Shown: positions 47,065 to 56,401 of the stretch, in pieces
Numbering within the stretch: the stretch's first letter is position 1
Layout: each line of letters opens with the position of its first letter
Assembly: GCF_008711465.1 (NCBI RefSeq)
Contig: NZ_VXKQ01000005.1
Location: 112,502-176,501, forward strand
Direction: 5' to 3'
DNA: 64,000 bases
Origin: Francisella sp. SYW-9
GTDB lineage: Bacteria > Pseudomonadota > Gammaproteobacteria > Francisellales > Francisellaceae
Notes under the pieces: model-generated
What the model was told of the DNA's origin: nothing
Seen by the model: the letters and a program-made list of their open reading frames with translations, nothing else
Database searches by the model: none
Translations under genes and position numbers: made by a program

Positions 47065-47691
47065 TTAAGGCTTTTTTGCTTTTATTTTATTTTTGATTGC
47101 TTTGTAAGAAATTTGTATTAGAACAAATATGATTACAAGCATTATAATATGGCTTAAGTATTTTTTTACAAATGGTATATCGCTACAGAAATAAACTGTA
47201 TATGTTATTGAAAAAGACCAAATGATTGCTGAAATTGCACCAAAAGTAACAAACTTAAAGTAGTTCATACTACTAACTCCAGCTACAAAAGGTGTTAATG
47301 TTCTAACAAAAGCAACAAAGCGTGAGAAGATAATGGCCTTGTTACCGTGCTTGTTTAAGAAATCTTTTGTTTTTATTAAATATGCTTTTTTGAAGATTCT
47401 AGCGTGGCTACTAAACATTTTTTCACCGATGAATTTACCAGTAATATAATTACAACTATCGCCAATTATTGCCCCTAAGAATATTGATAGTACTGCTAAG
47501 TGGATATTTAGATTTGTTGCAGCAGCTGTTAAACCTACTGTAAATAGTAGAGAGTCTCCAGGGAAAAATATTCCTAATACAGACCCTGTCTCACAGAAGA
47601 TTATAAAAAATAAGAGTATATAAAACCACATTCCAAGGGAGTTGACAAAATAATTAATATATTCATTAAAATGTATAATAAAATCAAACAT
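47065..47691 (-). CDS. DedA-family membrane protein (second copy)
   Basis: A 208-residue paralogue of the neighbouring gene, with FCETGSVLGIFFPGDSLLFTVG, GAIIGDSCNYITGKFIGEK and NKAIIFSRFVAFVRTLTPFVAGVSSM. The acidic and arginine residues thought to matter in DedA (ETG, R of SRFV..VRT) are retained, so both copies should be active. It lies 6 bases after the bolA-like gene and is probably in an operon with ygfA, bolA and the other dedA. Confidence 0.87.
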   Translation of the reverse strand: MFDFIIHFNEYINYFVNSLGMWFYILLFFIIFCETGSVLGIFFPGDSLLFTVGLTAAATNLNIHLAVLSIFLGAIIGDSCNYITGKFIGEKMFSSHARIFKKAYLIKTKDFLNKHGNKAIIFSRFVAFVRTLTPFVAGVSSMNYFKFVTFGAISAIIWSFSITYTVYFCSDIPFVKKYLSHIIMLVIIFVLIQISYKAIKNKIKAKKP

Positions 47692-47697
47692 TACAAG

Positions 47698-47964
47698 TTA
47701 CTCCGGTTTGATTTTTATTGATAAAGCATGAATATATGGCATAAGATCATTAACAGCTTTATATATTTCTTTGTGCGATGAGATTTTTCTCATAGCACTT
47801 AGTTTTTCAGAAGAAATGTTTAATGCAAAATGATATTTACCTTCAGTATAACCTTTATGCTTTACATGCTTATGGGTTTCATTAATTATTTCTATGTTCG
47901 CTTGAGGATCTATTTTAGACAGTATTAACTCTTTAATTTGATTTGTTACAGTAATACTATCCAT
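47698..47964 (-). CDS. BolA-family protein
   Basis: An 88-residue protein of BolA/IbaG size. The conserved region is IEIINETHKHVKHKGYTEGKYHFALNI, with the invariant histidine of the H-x-G-type loop, and a C-terminal HALSIKIKP strand as in BolA. BolA proteins bind monothiol glutaredoxins and Fe-S clusters and can act as stress regulators. It starts 1 base after the ygfA stop, so both are read from one transcript. The subtype (BolA versus IbaG) is uncertain. Confidence 0.85.
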   Translation of the reverse strand: MDSITVTNQIKELILSKIDPQANIEIINETHKHVKHKGYTEGKYHFALNISSEKLSAMRKISSHKEIYKAVNDLMPYIHALSIKIKPE

Positions 47965-47965
47965 T

Positions 47966-48520
47966 TCATAAAATCCTCGTTGGTGTAATTATTGTATCAA
48001 GTTTGATATCGTAGCTATCTATGATAATAGCATCATTTTGTTGCTCATCAAAGGCTATGCCTATAGTTACGGGTGATTTTTTACTCTTTTTAAAGCTTAG
48101 TGAGTAGTCATAAAAGCCACCACCCATACCCATTCGAAACTTATGCTTAGTGAAGCCAACTATTGGAATTATGATAACATCTAGTTCCCAAGCAGCTGTA
48201 ATATCTTGAGGTTTATAAATAGGTTCTTTGATCTTATATTTATTTAAATAGTAACTTTTAGAGTCTTTAGCAAACCATAACCCATGTTTTATAAAAGGGT
48301 GAACTATCGGCAGGTAAATATTATCAAAATGAGAGTTTATTAATGAAGTAGCTATTTCATTTTTTAGTGATAAAAAGCTAGCTATAGTTATATTTTTGTT
48401 TGAAAAAGTATCTTGAATATATGATATAACTTTTTGATTTATTTTCTTAGATAAGAGATCTTTATTTTCTAAGTTATTTCTAATCTTAAGTAGGTGTTTA
48501 CGAATTTGAGTCTTATCCAT
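47966..48520 (-). CDS. ygfA: 5-formyltetrahydrofolate cyclo-ligase
   Basis: A 184-residue enzyme with the family motif GMGGGFYDYSLSF near residue 131 and the N-terminal KTQIRKHLLKIRNNL. It converts 5-formyl-THF to methenyl-THF with ATP. It lies directly downstream of the 6S RNA gene on the same strand, a linkage conserved across gammaproteobacteria, where both can be on one transcript. Confidence 0.92.
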   Translation of the reverse strand: MDKTQIRKHLLKIRNNLENKDLLSKKINQKVISYIQDTFSNKNITIASFLSLKNEIATSLINSHFDNIYLPIVHPFIKHGLWFAKDSKSYYLNKYKIKEPIYKPQDITAAWELDVIIIPIVGFTKHKFRMGMGGGFYDYSLSFKKSKKSPVTIGIAFDEQQNDAIIIDSYDIKLDTIITPTRIL

Positions 48521-48542
48521 AACAACACTCTCAAATATAATA

Positions 48543-48752
48543 AATAGTTGTCCAGGCTACCGTTTTAGCTCAATGTTCTTGATCCCTTTTGGTATCAAGT
48601 GGGTGTCATAGTTTCAACGTTGGGCTTCTTTGTAAGTGCAAGGCACCAAAGCTTGCTCTCTAGTCAAAACACCAAAACTCCCTGTTCTAATTAGTATCGG
48701 CTCAAGATTGTAGCTAAACCACCAATAGTCCAGACAACTAAACTTTTAAATT
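48543..48752 (-). ncRNA. ssrS: 6S RNA
   Basis: On the minus strand TAGTTGTC near 48739 pairs with GACAACTA near 48552, closing the ends of a transcript of about 210 bases. Inside is TTGAGCCGATA, almost identical to the CTGAGCCGATA of E. coli 6S, and near the 3' end TTGATACCAAAAGGGATCAAG mirrors the E. coli TTGAACC...GGTTCAAG hairpin. A TTCAAA-17-TATAAT promoter lies at 48789-48761, and ygfA follows within 25 bases. 6S RNA mimics an open promoter and sequesters sigma70 RNA polymerase in stationary phase. Exact ends are estimates. Confidence 0.85.
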
Positions 48753-48760
48753 ACATTGCT

Positions 48761-48789
48761 ATTATAAATTACATAAGCTATTGTTTGAA
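48761..48789 (-). promoter_or_regulatory. candidate 6S RNA promoter
   Basis: TTCAAA (48789-48784) and TATAAT (48766-48761) on the minus strand are separated by 17 bases. The predicted start at about 48752-48754 agrees with the 5' end inferred from base pairing of the 6S RNA ends. Confidence 0.6.
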
Positions 48790-48846
48790 TGCTTTATGGT
48801 AAAAAGTTTAGAGATATATTCCTTGACTTTCTTTAAATTAATATTA

Positions 48847-49287
48847 TTAGAAATAATCTATCGTAAAAGGGCAATCTACATGTTCTGTATATTGACAGCT
48901 GAAGTTTTTTAGATATGCATTTTGGCTTTGATAAATATGTAAGTTTGGGGTTGATTTCATTGTTGCAGTAATTAAATGTGACTCAATATTTGAAAAATAA
49001 TAGCATTCTATTTCGCATAGCTCTCCTTGACAGTTGACAAGATCAGCTCCTTTGAATGTAAGTGGATATTCTGGGAACTGTGTTGGCGTTTTATCTGAAG
49101 CTCTCCAATGATATTTAAAATTATGAAAATTAGTTTCTGCAGTTAAATTTTTATCAACTTTTTTAAAAGCTTGAGGGGAGGGGCAGTAATAAATACTTGG
49201 AATTGCAAAAATATATCCAGGAAATATAAAAAGTATAAAAAGTAAATGGTTTTTACAACTGGGCATTTTTTTTATTTTAAATGTCAT
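48847..49287 (-). CDS. small secreted cysteine-containing hypothetical protein
   Basis: A 146-residue protein with a signal peptide (hydrophobic stretch about residues 14-28, cleavage near IFA). The mature part has seven cysteines, including ...NCQGELCEIECYY and two near the C-terminus, consistent with disulfides in the periplasm or outside the cell. I do not recognise it with confidence; the layout resembles small DUF3757-type proteins of Francisella and Legionella. An internal ATG at codon 8 may be the true start. It is divergent from the hlyB-like gene. Confidence 0.6.
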   Translation of the reverse strand: MTFKIKKMPSCKNHLLFILFIFPGYIFAIPSIYYCPSPQAFKKVDKNLTAETNFHNFKYHWRASDKTPTQFPEYPLTFKGADLVNCQGELCEIECYYFSNIESHLITATMKSTPNLHIYQSQNAYLKNFSCQYTEHVDCPFTIDYF

Positions 49288-49337
49288 ATGTTTTTTTATA
49301 TTATAAATTTAAGGCTTTTTATAAATAAGTAGTATAT

Positions 49338-51455
49338 ATGAATACAGGCGTGTTTTCATTTTGTCAGATTGCTGCATTTAACAGAATTGCTATTGATGCT
49401 AAGCAAATTCAACATGAATATGGTGATACTGATGGTAGTATAAGTGAGGTTAATCTACTAAGAGCGATAAAAGCTAATAATTTTAAAGCGAAAGCAGTTA
49501 AGCTTAAATCTAAAGATATTAACCCGCGAGTTTTGCCAATTATTTTACAAGATAATAATGGCGAATATTTTATTTTAGCGGGAATTCAAAATAATGAGTA
49601 TTTAGTTCTCCAACAAGGAAGTAAGGAGTTATTGAAGCTATCTGAATCTGACTTGGCTGGGGTGTATAATAGTAGAGCGATACTCATAACTTATAAAGAT
49701 GCAACTAAAGACTCTAAAGAGAGCTTTAATATCAAATGGTTTGTGCCAGCTTTATGGAAATATAAACATATTTTTAAAGATGTTTTGATCGCTTCTTTAT
49801 TTATCCAACTATTTGGATTAGTTACACCATTTTTCTTTCAAGTGGTTATGGATAAGGTGATTATGCATAATGGCTTGACTACTTTGAATACTTTGGCAAT
49901 AGTGTTTTTTGTGGTTGCTATATTTGAGGTTTTGTTTGGTACAATTCGAACTTACTTGTTTAGTCATACGACATCTAGGGTTGATGTTGTCTTGGGTTCA
50001 AAGTTATTTTCACATTTGATGAAACTACCATTATCTTATTTTGAGACACGCCAAGTTGGGCAGAATGTTGCAAGGGTTAAAGAGCTAGATAGCATTCGTA
50101 GTTTTATTACAAGTACAGCTTTGACTTTAGTGATCGATTTATCTTTTACTTTTATATTTATTGCGGTGTTATTCTTATATAGTTGGCAGTTGACATTGAT
50201 TGTACTGGGAACTATTCCAATATATTTTATATTATCTGTATTTATCACACCGATATTTAAACATAGACTGGATAAAGTTTTTTCAACAGGAGCAAAAAAT
50301 CAGTCATTTTTAACAGAATCAATCACAGGTATTCAGACAGTTAAAGCCAGTGCAATAGAACCACAGATGCAACGTAAATGGGAAGATAATCTTACAGAAT
50401 ATGTCAAAGCATCTTTTCGCTCGCAAAATTTAGGTAATGTAGCAGGTAATATTGCAGAGTTAGTGAGTAAGTTGACTACGATAGCAATTATATTTATCGG
50501 AGCACACATGGTGATAGAGGGTAAGCTCACAGTAGGTCAGCTAATAGCTTTTAATATGCTTGCAGCGCGTGTAACACAGCCAATACTTAAGCTAGTAAAC
50601 CTCTGGCAAGAGTTCCAGCAAGCAGGAGTGTCTCTAAAAAGGTTAGGAGATATTCTAAACTCACCAACTGAGTCGGCAAGTAAAGCAAGCAAAAGTGCTT
50701 TGCCAACATTTGAAGGTAATGTTAGTTTTAAAGATGTTAAGTTTAGATATACAGCTGATAGTAAGCCGATATTAAATGGGGTGAGCTTAGATGTAAAAGC
50801 AGGTCAATCAGTAGGAATAGTTGGTAGGTCTGGGAGTGGTAAAAGTACATTGACTAAACTTATTCAAAGACTATATCAACCTGAATCTGGTAAGGTACTT
50901 GTTGATGGAGCAGATTTGACGACTATTGATACTGTATGGTTACGTCAGAATATTGGTGTGGTATTGCAAGAGAGCTTTATGTTTAATCGTTCGATTCGTG
51001 AAAATATAGCTCTAACAAATCCAAGTGCAAGTATGGAAAGTGTAGTAGCAGCTGCTAAATATGCTGGTGCTCATGAGTTTATTCTAGAGCTTAAAGATGG
51101 CTATGATACAGTTATTGAAGAAGGTGGGTCAAATTTCTCAGGAGGGCAAAAGCAAAGACTATCTATAGCTAGATCCTTGATGAATAATCCAAAGATACTT
51201 ATCTTTGATGAGGCGACCTCAGCCTTAGATTATGAGTCTGAAAAGGTTATTCAGAACAATATGGCAAAGATATCCCAAGGAAGAACAGTATTTATCATCG
51301 CACATAGATTATCTACAGTCCAGAGTTGTGATCGTATTGTATATATGGATCAGGGTGTTATTTTAGAAGATGGTAGCCATGAAGAGCTTTTAGCAAAAAA
51401 TGGTCATTATGCAGCTTTGTATAATTCTCAGCATCGAGGAGTAGCAAATGGATAG
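49338..51455 (+). CDS. hlyB: type I secretion ABC transporter, HlyB family
   Basis: A 705-residue protein, the size of HlyB (707). Residues about 1-120 form a C39-like domain whose catalytic cysteine is absent (Thr3 in the NTG position aligned with Tyr of HlyB), so it binds but should not cleave substrate. The membrane domain follows, with LVTPFFFQVVMDKV and TSRVDVVLGSKLF. The ATPase has Walker A GRSGSGKST near 497-505 and the signature FSGGQ in place of LSGGQ, near residue 600. It exports unfolded RTX-type proteins in E. coli. It overlaps the hlyD gene by 8 bases. No acyltransferase (hlyC) or RTX gene is seen. Confidence 0.92.
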   Translation: MNTGVFSFCQIAAFNRIAIDAKQIQHEYGDTDGSISEVNLLRAIKANNFKAKAVKLKSKDINPRVLPIILQDNNGEYFILAGIQNNEYLVLQQGSKELLKLSESDLAGVYNSRAILITYKDATKDSKESFNIKWFVPALWKYKHIFKDVLIASLFIQLFGLVTPFFFQVVMDKVIMHNGLTTLNTLAIVFFVVAIFEVLFGTIRTYLFSHTTSRVDVVLGSKLFSHLMKLPLSYFETRQVGQNVARVKELDSIRSFITSTALTLVIDLSFTFIFIAVLFLYSWQLTLIVLGTIPIYFILSVFITPIFKHRLDKVFSTGAKNQSFLTESITGIQTVKASAIEPQMQRKWEDNLTEYVKASFRSQNLGNVAGNIAELVSKLTTIAIIFIGAHMVIEGKLTVGQLIAFNMLAARVTQPILKLVNLWQEFQQAGVSLKRLGDILNSPTESASKASKSALPTFEGNVSFKDVKFRYTADSKPILNGVSLDVKAGQSVGIVGRSGSGKSTLTKLIQRLYQPESGKVLVDGADLTTIDTVWLRQNIGVVLQESFMFNRSIRENIALTNPSASMESVVAAAKYAGAHEFILELKDGYDTVIEEGGSNFSGGQKQRLSIARSLMNNPKILIFDEATSALDYESEKVIQNNMAKISQGRTVFIIAHRLSTVQSCDRIVYMDQGVILEDGSHEELLAKNGHYAALYNSQHRGVANG

Positions 51456-52914
51456 TAGCCAAGATAATCATGAGCAAAAAGATGATTCGCAAAAGAAGCA
51501 GTTACTTAAGACTAAAAAATTAAAAGAGTTTTGGCAAAATCGTAAAACACTAGCAGAGCAAAGAAATGCTAAATCAGATGCATATAGTTTTTTACCGGGA
51601 GTTTTAGAGGTAACAGATAAGCCACCACATCCACTGCTAAGAACAGTACTATATTGTTTGATATTTCTGGTAGTGTTTGTTGTGGTATGGGCATATTTTT
51701 GTAAGATAGATATTATCACGACTGGTCAAGGTAAGATTATCCCAGCGGGTGATGTTAAGACAATCCAGTCATCAGAGAAAGGTACAGTAATCAATTTAAA
51801 TGTTGATAGTGGTCAGATAGTGCATAAAGGAGATGTCTTGGTAGTGCTAGAGTCTGAATATACTCAATCAGATATTAACAAACTCAAAGAAGATATAGAG
51901 TTTTATAAGCTAAGAATATCACGTGAGCAAACTTTATATAAAATGATAAAGAGTAATAAACGTGAGCAAATGCCTCTAGATCAAGTTAACTATAAACCAC
52001 CAGAAGGTGTAACTGATAAGCTAGATATTGAGCAATCAAGGCGTTTGCTGTGGCAACAATGGGAATCAGGTATAGCTAAGCTAATGACACTAGAGGCAAC
52101 ACTTTCATCAAAAGAGCAAGAAAAAGCTATAAGTGTAAATAGGACTCATCAGCTAGGTGAGATGTTAAAGATAATCAAAGAAAAGTTAGAAACATACACA
52201 AAGTTATACAATAAAAAAGCTGTAGCTCGAATGGAGTATCTTGAATATAGAGAAAAGTTTCTAAATACATATTATGAGTATGAGACTGAAAAGGGTAAAG
52301 ATATGCAGTTGGATGCAGAGATCGCTGAGGCAAGAAGCAATCTACAAAGCTACAAGTCTGAGACATATCTAAAAATATTAGAAACTATTCGCCAAGATAA
52401 GAAAGATCTCTATACAGCTGAGCAAGAGCTACATAAGGCGACAACATTAAATGGTAAAAATACAATTAAATCGCCAATAGATGGTATAGTCCATGAGATG
52501 CAGATACATACTATAGGTGCAGTTGTAACTCCAGCTCAAGTATTAATGCAGATAGTGCCATTAGACCAAAAATTAGAAGCAGAAGTCTATGTCAAAAATG
52601 AAGATATCGGCTACCTAAAAAAAGGTCAAACAGCAGAGGTTAAGGTAAATACATTTCCGTTTGCGGAATATGGAGTCTTACATGGCAAAGTTGAGGGTAT
52701 TTCTGGCGATGCTATAGAAGATGAAAGGTTAGGGTTAGTTTATAAGCTAATAATAAGTCTTGATAATAATACTCTTCACAAAGATGGAGAGGATTTTAAG
52801 ATAGTTCCAGGTATGGCAGTGATGGCAGAGGTTAAAACTGGTACAAGACGAGTATTAGATTTCTTCACAGAGCCTCTTACTCGAGGTATTGATAATAGTT
52901 TAAGAGAAAGGTAG
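51448..52914 (+). CDS. hlyD: HlyD-family membrane fusion protein of type I secretion
   Basis: A 488-residue adaptor (HlyD is 478). After a charged cytoplasmic tail and one membrane helix (about residues 69-90), ITTGQGKIIPAGDVKTIQSSEKGTV marks the first lipoyl half; a long coiled coil follows (about 135-330), then TIKSPIDGIVHEMQIHTIGAVV and a C-terminal beta domain ending near VKTGTRRVLDFF. It bridges the HlyB-like transporter to a TolC-type channel, which is not encoded next to it. Very charged N-terminus contains QKKQLLKTKK. Confidence 0.92.
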   Translation: MDSSQDNHEQKDDSQKKQLLKTKKLKEFWQNRKTLAEQRNAKSDAYSFLPGVLEVTDKPPHPLLRTVLYCLIFLVVFVVVWAYFCKIDIITTGQGKIIPAGDVKTIQSSEKGTVINLNVDSGQIVHKGDVLVVLESEYTQSDINKLKEDIEFYKLRISREQTLYKMIKSNKREQMPLDQVNYKPPEGVTDKLDIEQSRRLLWQQWESGIAKLMTLEATLSSKEQEKAISVNRTHQLGEMLKIIKEKLETYTKLYNKKAVARMEYLEYREKFLNTYYEYETEKGKDMQLDAEIAEARSNLQSYKSETYLKILETIRQDKKDLYTAEQELHKATTLNGKNTIKSPIDGIVHEMQIHTIGAVVTPAQVLMQIVPLDQKLEAEVYVKNEDIGYLKKGQTAEVKVNTFPFAEYGVLHGKVEGISGDAIEDERLGLVYKLIISLDNNTLHKDGEDFKIVPGMAVMAEVKTGTRRVLDFFTEPLTRGIDNSLRER

Positions 52915-53163
52915 TTTTTGGTATAGCTAACTTAAAAAGATAGTCATTCTATGGCTTCAAAAGACATTCGGATTAACTATGATTTTTCACTAAATCATTA
53001 AACGCTGATGTACTGTAATTGTAATCAATAAACATTAATTTTATCTGTCATAAAAGTTTATATATCTAAAAGTAGAGATTAAAGTCTTCAAAAGTAATTG
53101 AATTAGTAATTATGAGGTCATAGGATAAATCTTAAGGTGTATTTCTATTTGTGAGATTTTTAA

Positions 53164-54165
53164 ATGAAAAAACTTTTGTTAATGATTGTTTTGTAAACTC
53201 CAATGATGGGATATTGTAGTTTTATAGATTGGATACAAGGGTATCCAGAGGTTAAAGCCGAAATAACTAAACAATTAGAAGATACATGCTATGGAGATAA
53301 GTTTGAAGTATGGGATATTACTTGGTCAGATAACTTAGGGGCGTATAACTTTGAAGCTAAAGATGTAACTAGAAATATAACAGAAGGTGGTTCATATTTT
53401 CCAAAGACAAATACACTATATGCAAATGGCTTTATGTGGAGTGTTGTATCAGGACAATGGAGAGATATATTTAAGCCATATATAGAAAAAGTAAGTAATA
53501 ACTATTTGATTATTGGAGGAGTTGGTACTCAAGATCCGGTTGATTACAAAAAATATAAAATAGATTATCGCAAGCAGGCGTTACATAATCTATTTAGTAT
53601 GGAAGATATTAAGGTATCTAAAGGGTTAGCCAAAGATCATAACTCTATCCAAGCATATATCTCAATATTTGTAGAGGTGCCTGAAAATGCTCAGGGAATA
53701 TATCAAACATTACAGGTGATTACAGCTATTAATAATAAACTTAAGTCATATCATTTATATAGTTATCGCTTAACAGTAACGACATATACTGTTCCACAAG
53801 GATTTAATATATCTAAATATTTTGATGAGGTATCTCCTGGTTTTCATACTAGTTATGCATGGTACTTTGAAGAAGGAATTCAAAAGTATGCATGGGGATA
53901 TTTTGATGTGCGAGGCTGTATGCCAACGGATGCTTTTGAAAAGTATTGTAATACATATAAAGAGGTTAATAATCCAAATAAATTAGATACTGAATTGATT
54001 AAGCAATATACATTAGCAAATCGACTTAACACTATAGATAATGTTATGTCTGAGTTTAGGTTAGTTGATAACGTAGGTGAGCCAGATAAATGTACTAAAT
54101 CTGGAAATTGTTATGCTCAATGGGATGTTAACTCTAGAGCCCATAAGCATCTTAAAGATAGCTAG
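53164..54165 (+). pseudogene. secreted hypothetical protein with stop codon inside its signal peptide
   Basis: From the ATG at 53164 the frame reads MKKLLLMIVL, then TAA (53194-53196), then TPMMGYCS and an open frame of about 320 residues to 54165. The first ten residues plus the following hydrophobic ones look like a signal peptide, so the stop appears to have inactivated export. Internal ATGs at 53203 and 53206 could start a cytoplasmic 319-320-residue product. The protein itself has no motif I recognise. It lies 250 bases after hlyD on the same strand, so it might have been a companion of the secretion system. Sequence error at the stop is possible. Confidence 0.6.
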
Positions 54166-54212
54166 TATTATCCAAAGTTTCAACAATTAATTCAAAAAGA
54201 GGATAAATAATT

Positions 54213-54266
54213 ATGAGTGGATTTAATAAAGATATTGCAGCTAAATTAACTTCAGTTTGGAATTAA
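54213..54266 (+). CDS. possible 17-residue peptide or truncated gene start
   Basis: An ATG at 54213, 8 bases after AGAGGA (54198-54203), opens a frame coding MSGFNKDIAAKLTSVWN and ends in TAA. The ribosome site is good for this AT-rich genome. It may be a short peptide or the remaining start of a protein deleted by the adjacent IS fragment. The sequence is amphipathic. Nothing more can be supported. Confidence 0.3.
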   Translation: MSGFNKDIAAKLTSVWN

Positions 54267-54288
54267 AAGTATTATAAATTAAAGGTTT

Positions 54289-54392
54289 GAGAGTGTCTTA
54301 GGTTTGATAAAACCTTTTCAGCATATCTAGGAATGACTAAGTTAGCTTGTACTTTTATTTGGCTTCGATGAAAAAATTATTTTGTGCACAGA
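54289..54392 (+). mobile_element. IS5-family transposase fragment (C-terminal end)
   Basis: The plus strand encodes LRFDKTFSAYLGMTKLACTFIWLR and matches, with differences, the C-terminus of the fragment at 59571-59779 (SRFDRTISVYIGMIKLACNFIGY). Such an arginine-rich ending is typical of DDE transposases of the IS5/IS427 group. The rest of the element is missing. It is the opposite orientation to the other fragment, so the two face each other across about 5.2 kb. Confidence 0.6.
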
Positions 54393-56236
54393 ACCTATTA
54401 ATCTTTGTAAAATTTCCCTAATTTTGATTTATTCCATTTTTCCATTTTTTTTCTGTCTTCTTTAAAACCATTAGCTGGATTTGCAAATATATGTAAATGA
54501 AAATATAAACTACCTTCATTATCCTTATTTGGTAAAACTTGTATTGCATACATATACGACTTTATAAATAGGTCTATCACCTTTATCATATCTGAACGCA
54601 TGTTCTTTTGATCAGTCTCATTTCTTAAAGAAAGTATGTGATAATAATGATTTTTAATAAAAATAGAAAACATTGATATATATTCTTTGAGTAGAAAAGC
54701 TCTAATTTGACCAGTTATCCCATGTCTATTAACAACACCATAGCCTTTTGATTGAAAAGCTATTTTAGCAGTTACAGCCCCAATATTTGCTGCTAATTGC
54801 GATATTATTTCAGGAGATATACTAAATGGTTTTAAGCTAACACTCTTAGAACTACCTTTAGGAACTTCTGCTAAAATCGTTTGTATATTTTTAGCATCTA
54901 CATATTTTTCTCTAGTATTTTTTCCAATATTTGGATCTGCTGTATTTTGTTCAAACTTTAAAGTATAACTAAGAATTCCTCTAGAGATATTACTTATGCT
55001 CTCAAGTACAAATGTACTTTTTTCCTTTAACGACTCAACTAAATTATCATCGCTACCTTGGGTAATATGCCCAGTATTAGCTTTTTTAGTATTGTTTAAT
55101 TTTGATGCTACTATCTTTTGTCCTAAATTTTTATATTTTTGAAAAGACTCTTCTCCTAGAATAGATATAGCATCGCTTTTTAGATTCCCTATATTTGAGC
55201 GGCAAATAATTGCCAGCAATCTATCTGTATCAGTAACATTATTTAAACTTGCTTGATCAAGTTCAATGGTATCTTCTTTGATTAAATTTTCTTCTATATG
55301 TCTTAGAGCATTTTCTACTACACCATATAAATTTAAAATTACTTGTTTATGGCGGGTATCAGGAGTTAAGTAGTACAAAAGCAAACTTCCAATATTGATA
55401 TAATAATCTGAAAAATTTTCAGTATATGATAACGCTTTATTAATTACTAAAGCATGATGAAAAATATATAATGTTATAAATGAGTAATGAGTAGTAATAA
55501 AGCACCTTTTACACTTATTTTCTTGTATCTCTTTTAATCGTTCACCAAAAGAACGAAAAAATTTCTTAAGGTTATCATCACTATCTCTATTTAAAATGGC
55601 TCTAATACGATTAGCTTTTTCAACCTCCGTGCTAGTTATTTCATTTGTATGCACTCCTTGTTCATAAAAATTCTGAACTAAATTGCCTAAAGTAGTACTT
55701 AAATAGTTTCTGTTATTTTGAATCTTATATAGCTCTATAAAAGAGTCTATTCCTTTTAATGTGGCTGCTTTTAAAGCAGACATTGAAATAATTGAAATCT
55801 TTGGAGTCATAGAGTAATAAATAAATGTATTAAAATTATATTATATTAATTTTATATATAAAATTAATATTAGTATAAAATACTAGTTTTTAAAAATAAG
55901 TGATTATTACGGATTACTATATCAATTACTTTAGTTATATTACTTAATTACTACAAACTTCGAGCTAAAATTCTTAAATGAAAAAATATTATACTTTAAA
56001 AAAAAATAATGAACTTAAAAAGCTGCAATCATTAATAAAACAACATTATAAAACTAATAATAAAAACTCTTTACAAGAGTTAAATCTTCGACACATATTA
56101 AATAACACTCGATCAGATAGAGCCAAATCTAAGATGATGGATATATGGAGTAGTTTACAAAATAAATTAAGCTATGAAATTTATGCTTTATATAATCTTT
56201 CTATAAAGAAAAAAGGAAGTCTACCAAAAGGATATT
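54390..56236. repeat. direct repeat, copy 1 of a two-gene module
   Basis: This stretch, containing the 470-residue gene and most of the divergent 119-residue gene, recurs as 56565-58423. The two are nearly identical at both ends and through the shared intergenic region, with a diverged centre. Confidence 0.85.
54398..55810 (-). CDS. large hypothetical protein, intact copy of a duplicated gene
   Basis: A 470-residue soluble, mostly helical protein that I do not recognise. It has no signal peptide or membrane segments. Conserved blocks shared with the second copy at 56566-58003 are residues about 1-175, including ALKAATLKGIDSFIELYK, and the C-terminal third with VNRHGITGQIRAFLLKEYISMF and EKWNKSKLGKFYKD. 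The central part (about 215-320) differs strongly. A 119-residue gene is divergent 167 bases away and is duplicated with it, so the two probably work together. A single TAATGAG unit lies in its reading frame, where the copy has five. Confidence 0.7.
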   Translation of the reverse strand: MTPKISIISMSALKAATLKGIDSFIELYKIQNNRNYLSTTLGNLVQNFYEQGVHTNEITSTEVEKANRIRAILNRDSDDNLKKFFRSFGERLKEIQENKCKRCFITTHYSFITLYIFHHALVINKALSYTENFSDYYINIGSLLLYYLTPDTRHKQVILNLYGVVENALRHIEENLIKEDTIELDQASLNNVTDTDRLLAIICRSNIGNLKSDAISILGEESFQKYKNLGQKIVASKLNNTKKANTGHITQGSDDNLVESLKEKSTFVLESISNISRGILSYTLKFEQNTADPNIGKNTREKYVDAKNIQTILAEVPKGSSKSVSLKPFSISPEIISQLAANIGAVTAKIAFQSKGYGVVNRHGITGQIRAFLLKEYISMFSIFIKNHYYHILSLRNETDQKNMRSDMIKVIDLFIKSYMYAIQVLPNKDNEGSLYFHLHIFANPANGFKEDRKKMEKWNKSKLGKFYKD

Positions 56237-56337
56237 CATTTATTCTAAAATTAGCTCCTGATGTTACTAAAGATATGCTGGTAGATATACAAAAGCAATT
56301 TGGCTTAAAACTAGAAGTATTTGACATAGATATATAG
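55978..56337 (+). CDS. small charged hypothetical protein (module partner)
   Basis: A 119-residue, lysine- and asparagine-rich protein. It opens MKKYYTLKKNNELKKLQSL and ends with LKLAPDVTKDMLVDIQKQFGLKLEVFDIDI. It has no signal peptide or membrane segment and no motif I recognise. It is divergent from the 470-residue gene; the pair was duplicated as one unit, and the duplicate of this gene is broken (58169-58426). The shared upstream region must carry promoters for both directions. Confidence 0.65.
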   Translation: MKKYYTLKKNNELKKLQSLIKQHYKTNNKNSLQELNLRHILNNTRSDRAKSKMMDIWSSLQNKLSYEIYALYNLSIKKKGSLPKGYSFILKLAPDVTKDMLVDIQKQFGLKLEVFDIDI

Positions 56338-56348
56338 ATATTATTTTC

Positions 56349-56401
56349 GTTCACAAATATAGTTTAACTCTAAAAAGCTTTTGGTATAGTATTTTGTGAA
56401 C
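56349..56401. repeat. inverted repeat of 9 bp, 53-bp span
   Basis: GTTCACAAA (56349-56357) and TTTGTGAAC (56393-56401) are perfect inverted arms around an AT-rich 35-base centre. It lies between the two copies of the duplicated module. It could be a hairpin terminator for the 119-residue gene, without a good T run, or the trace of a small mobile element. Confidence 0.35.
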
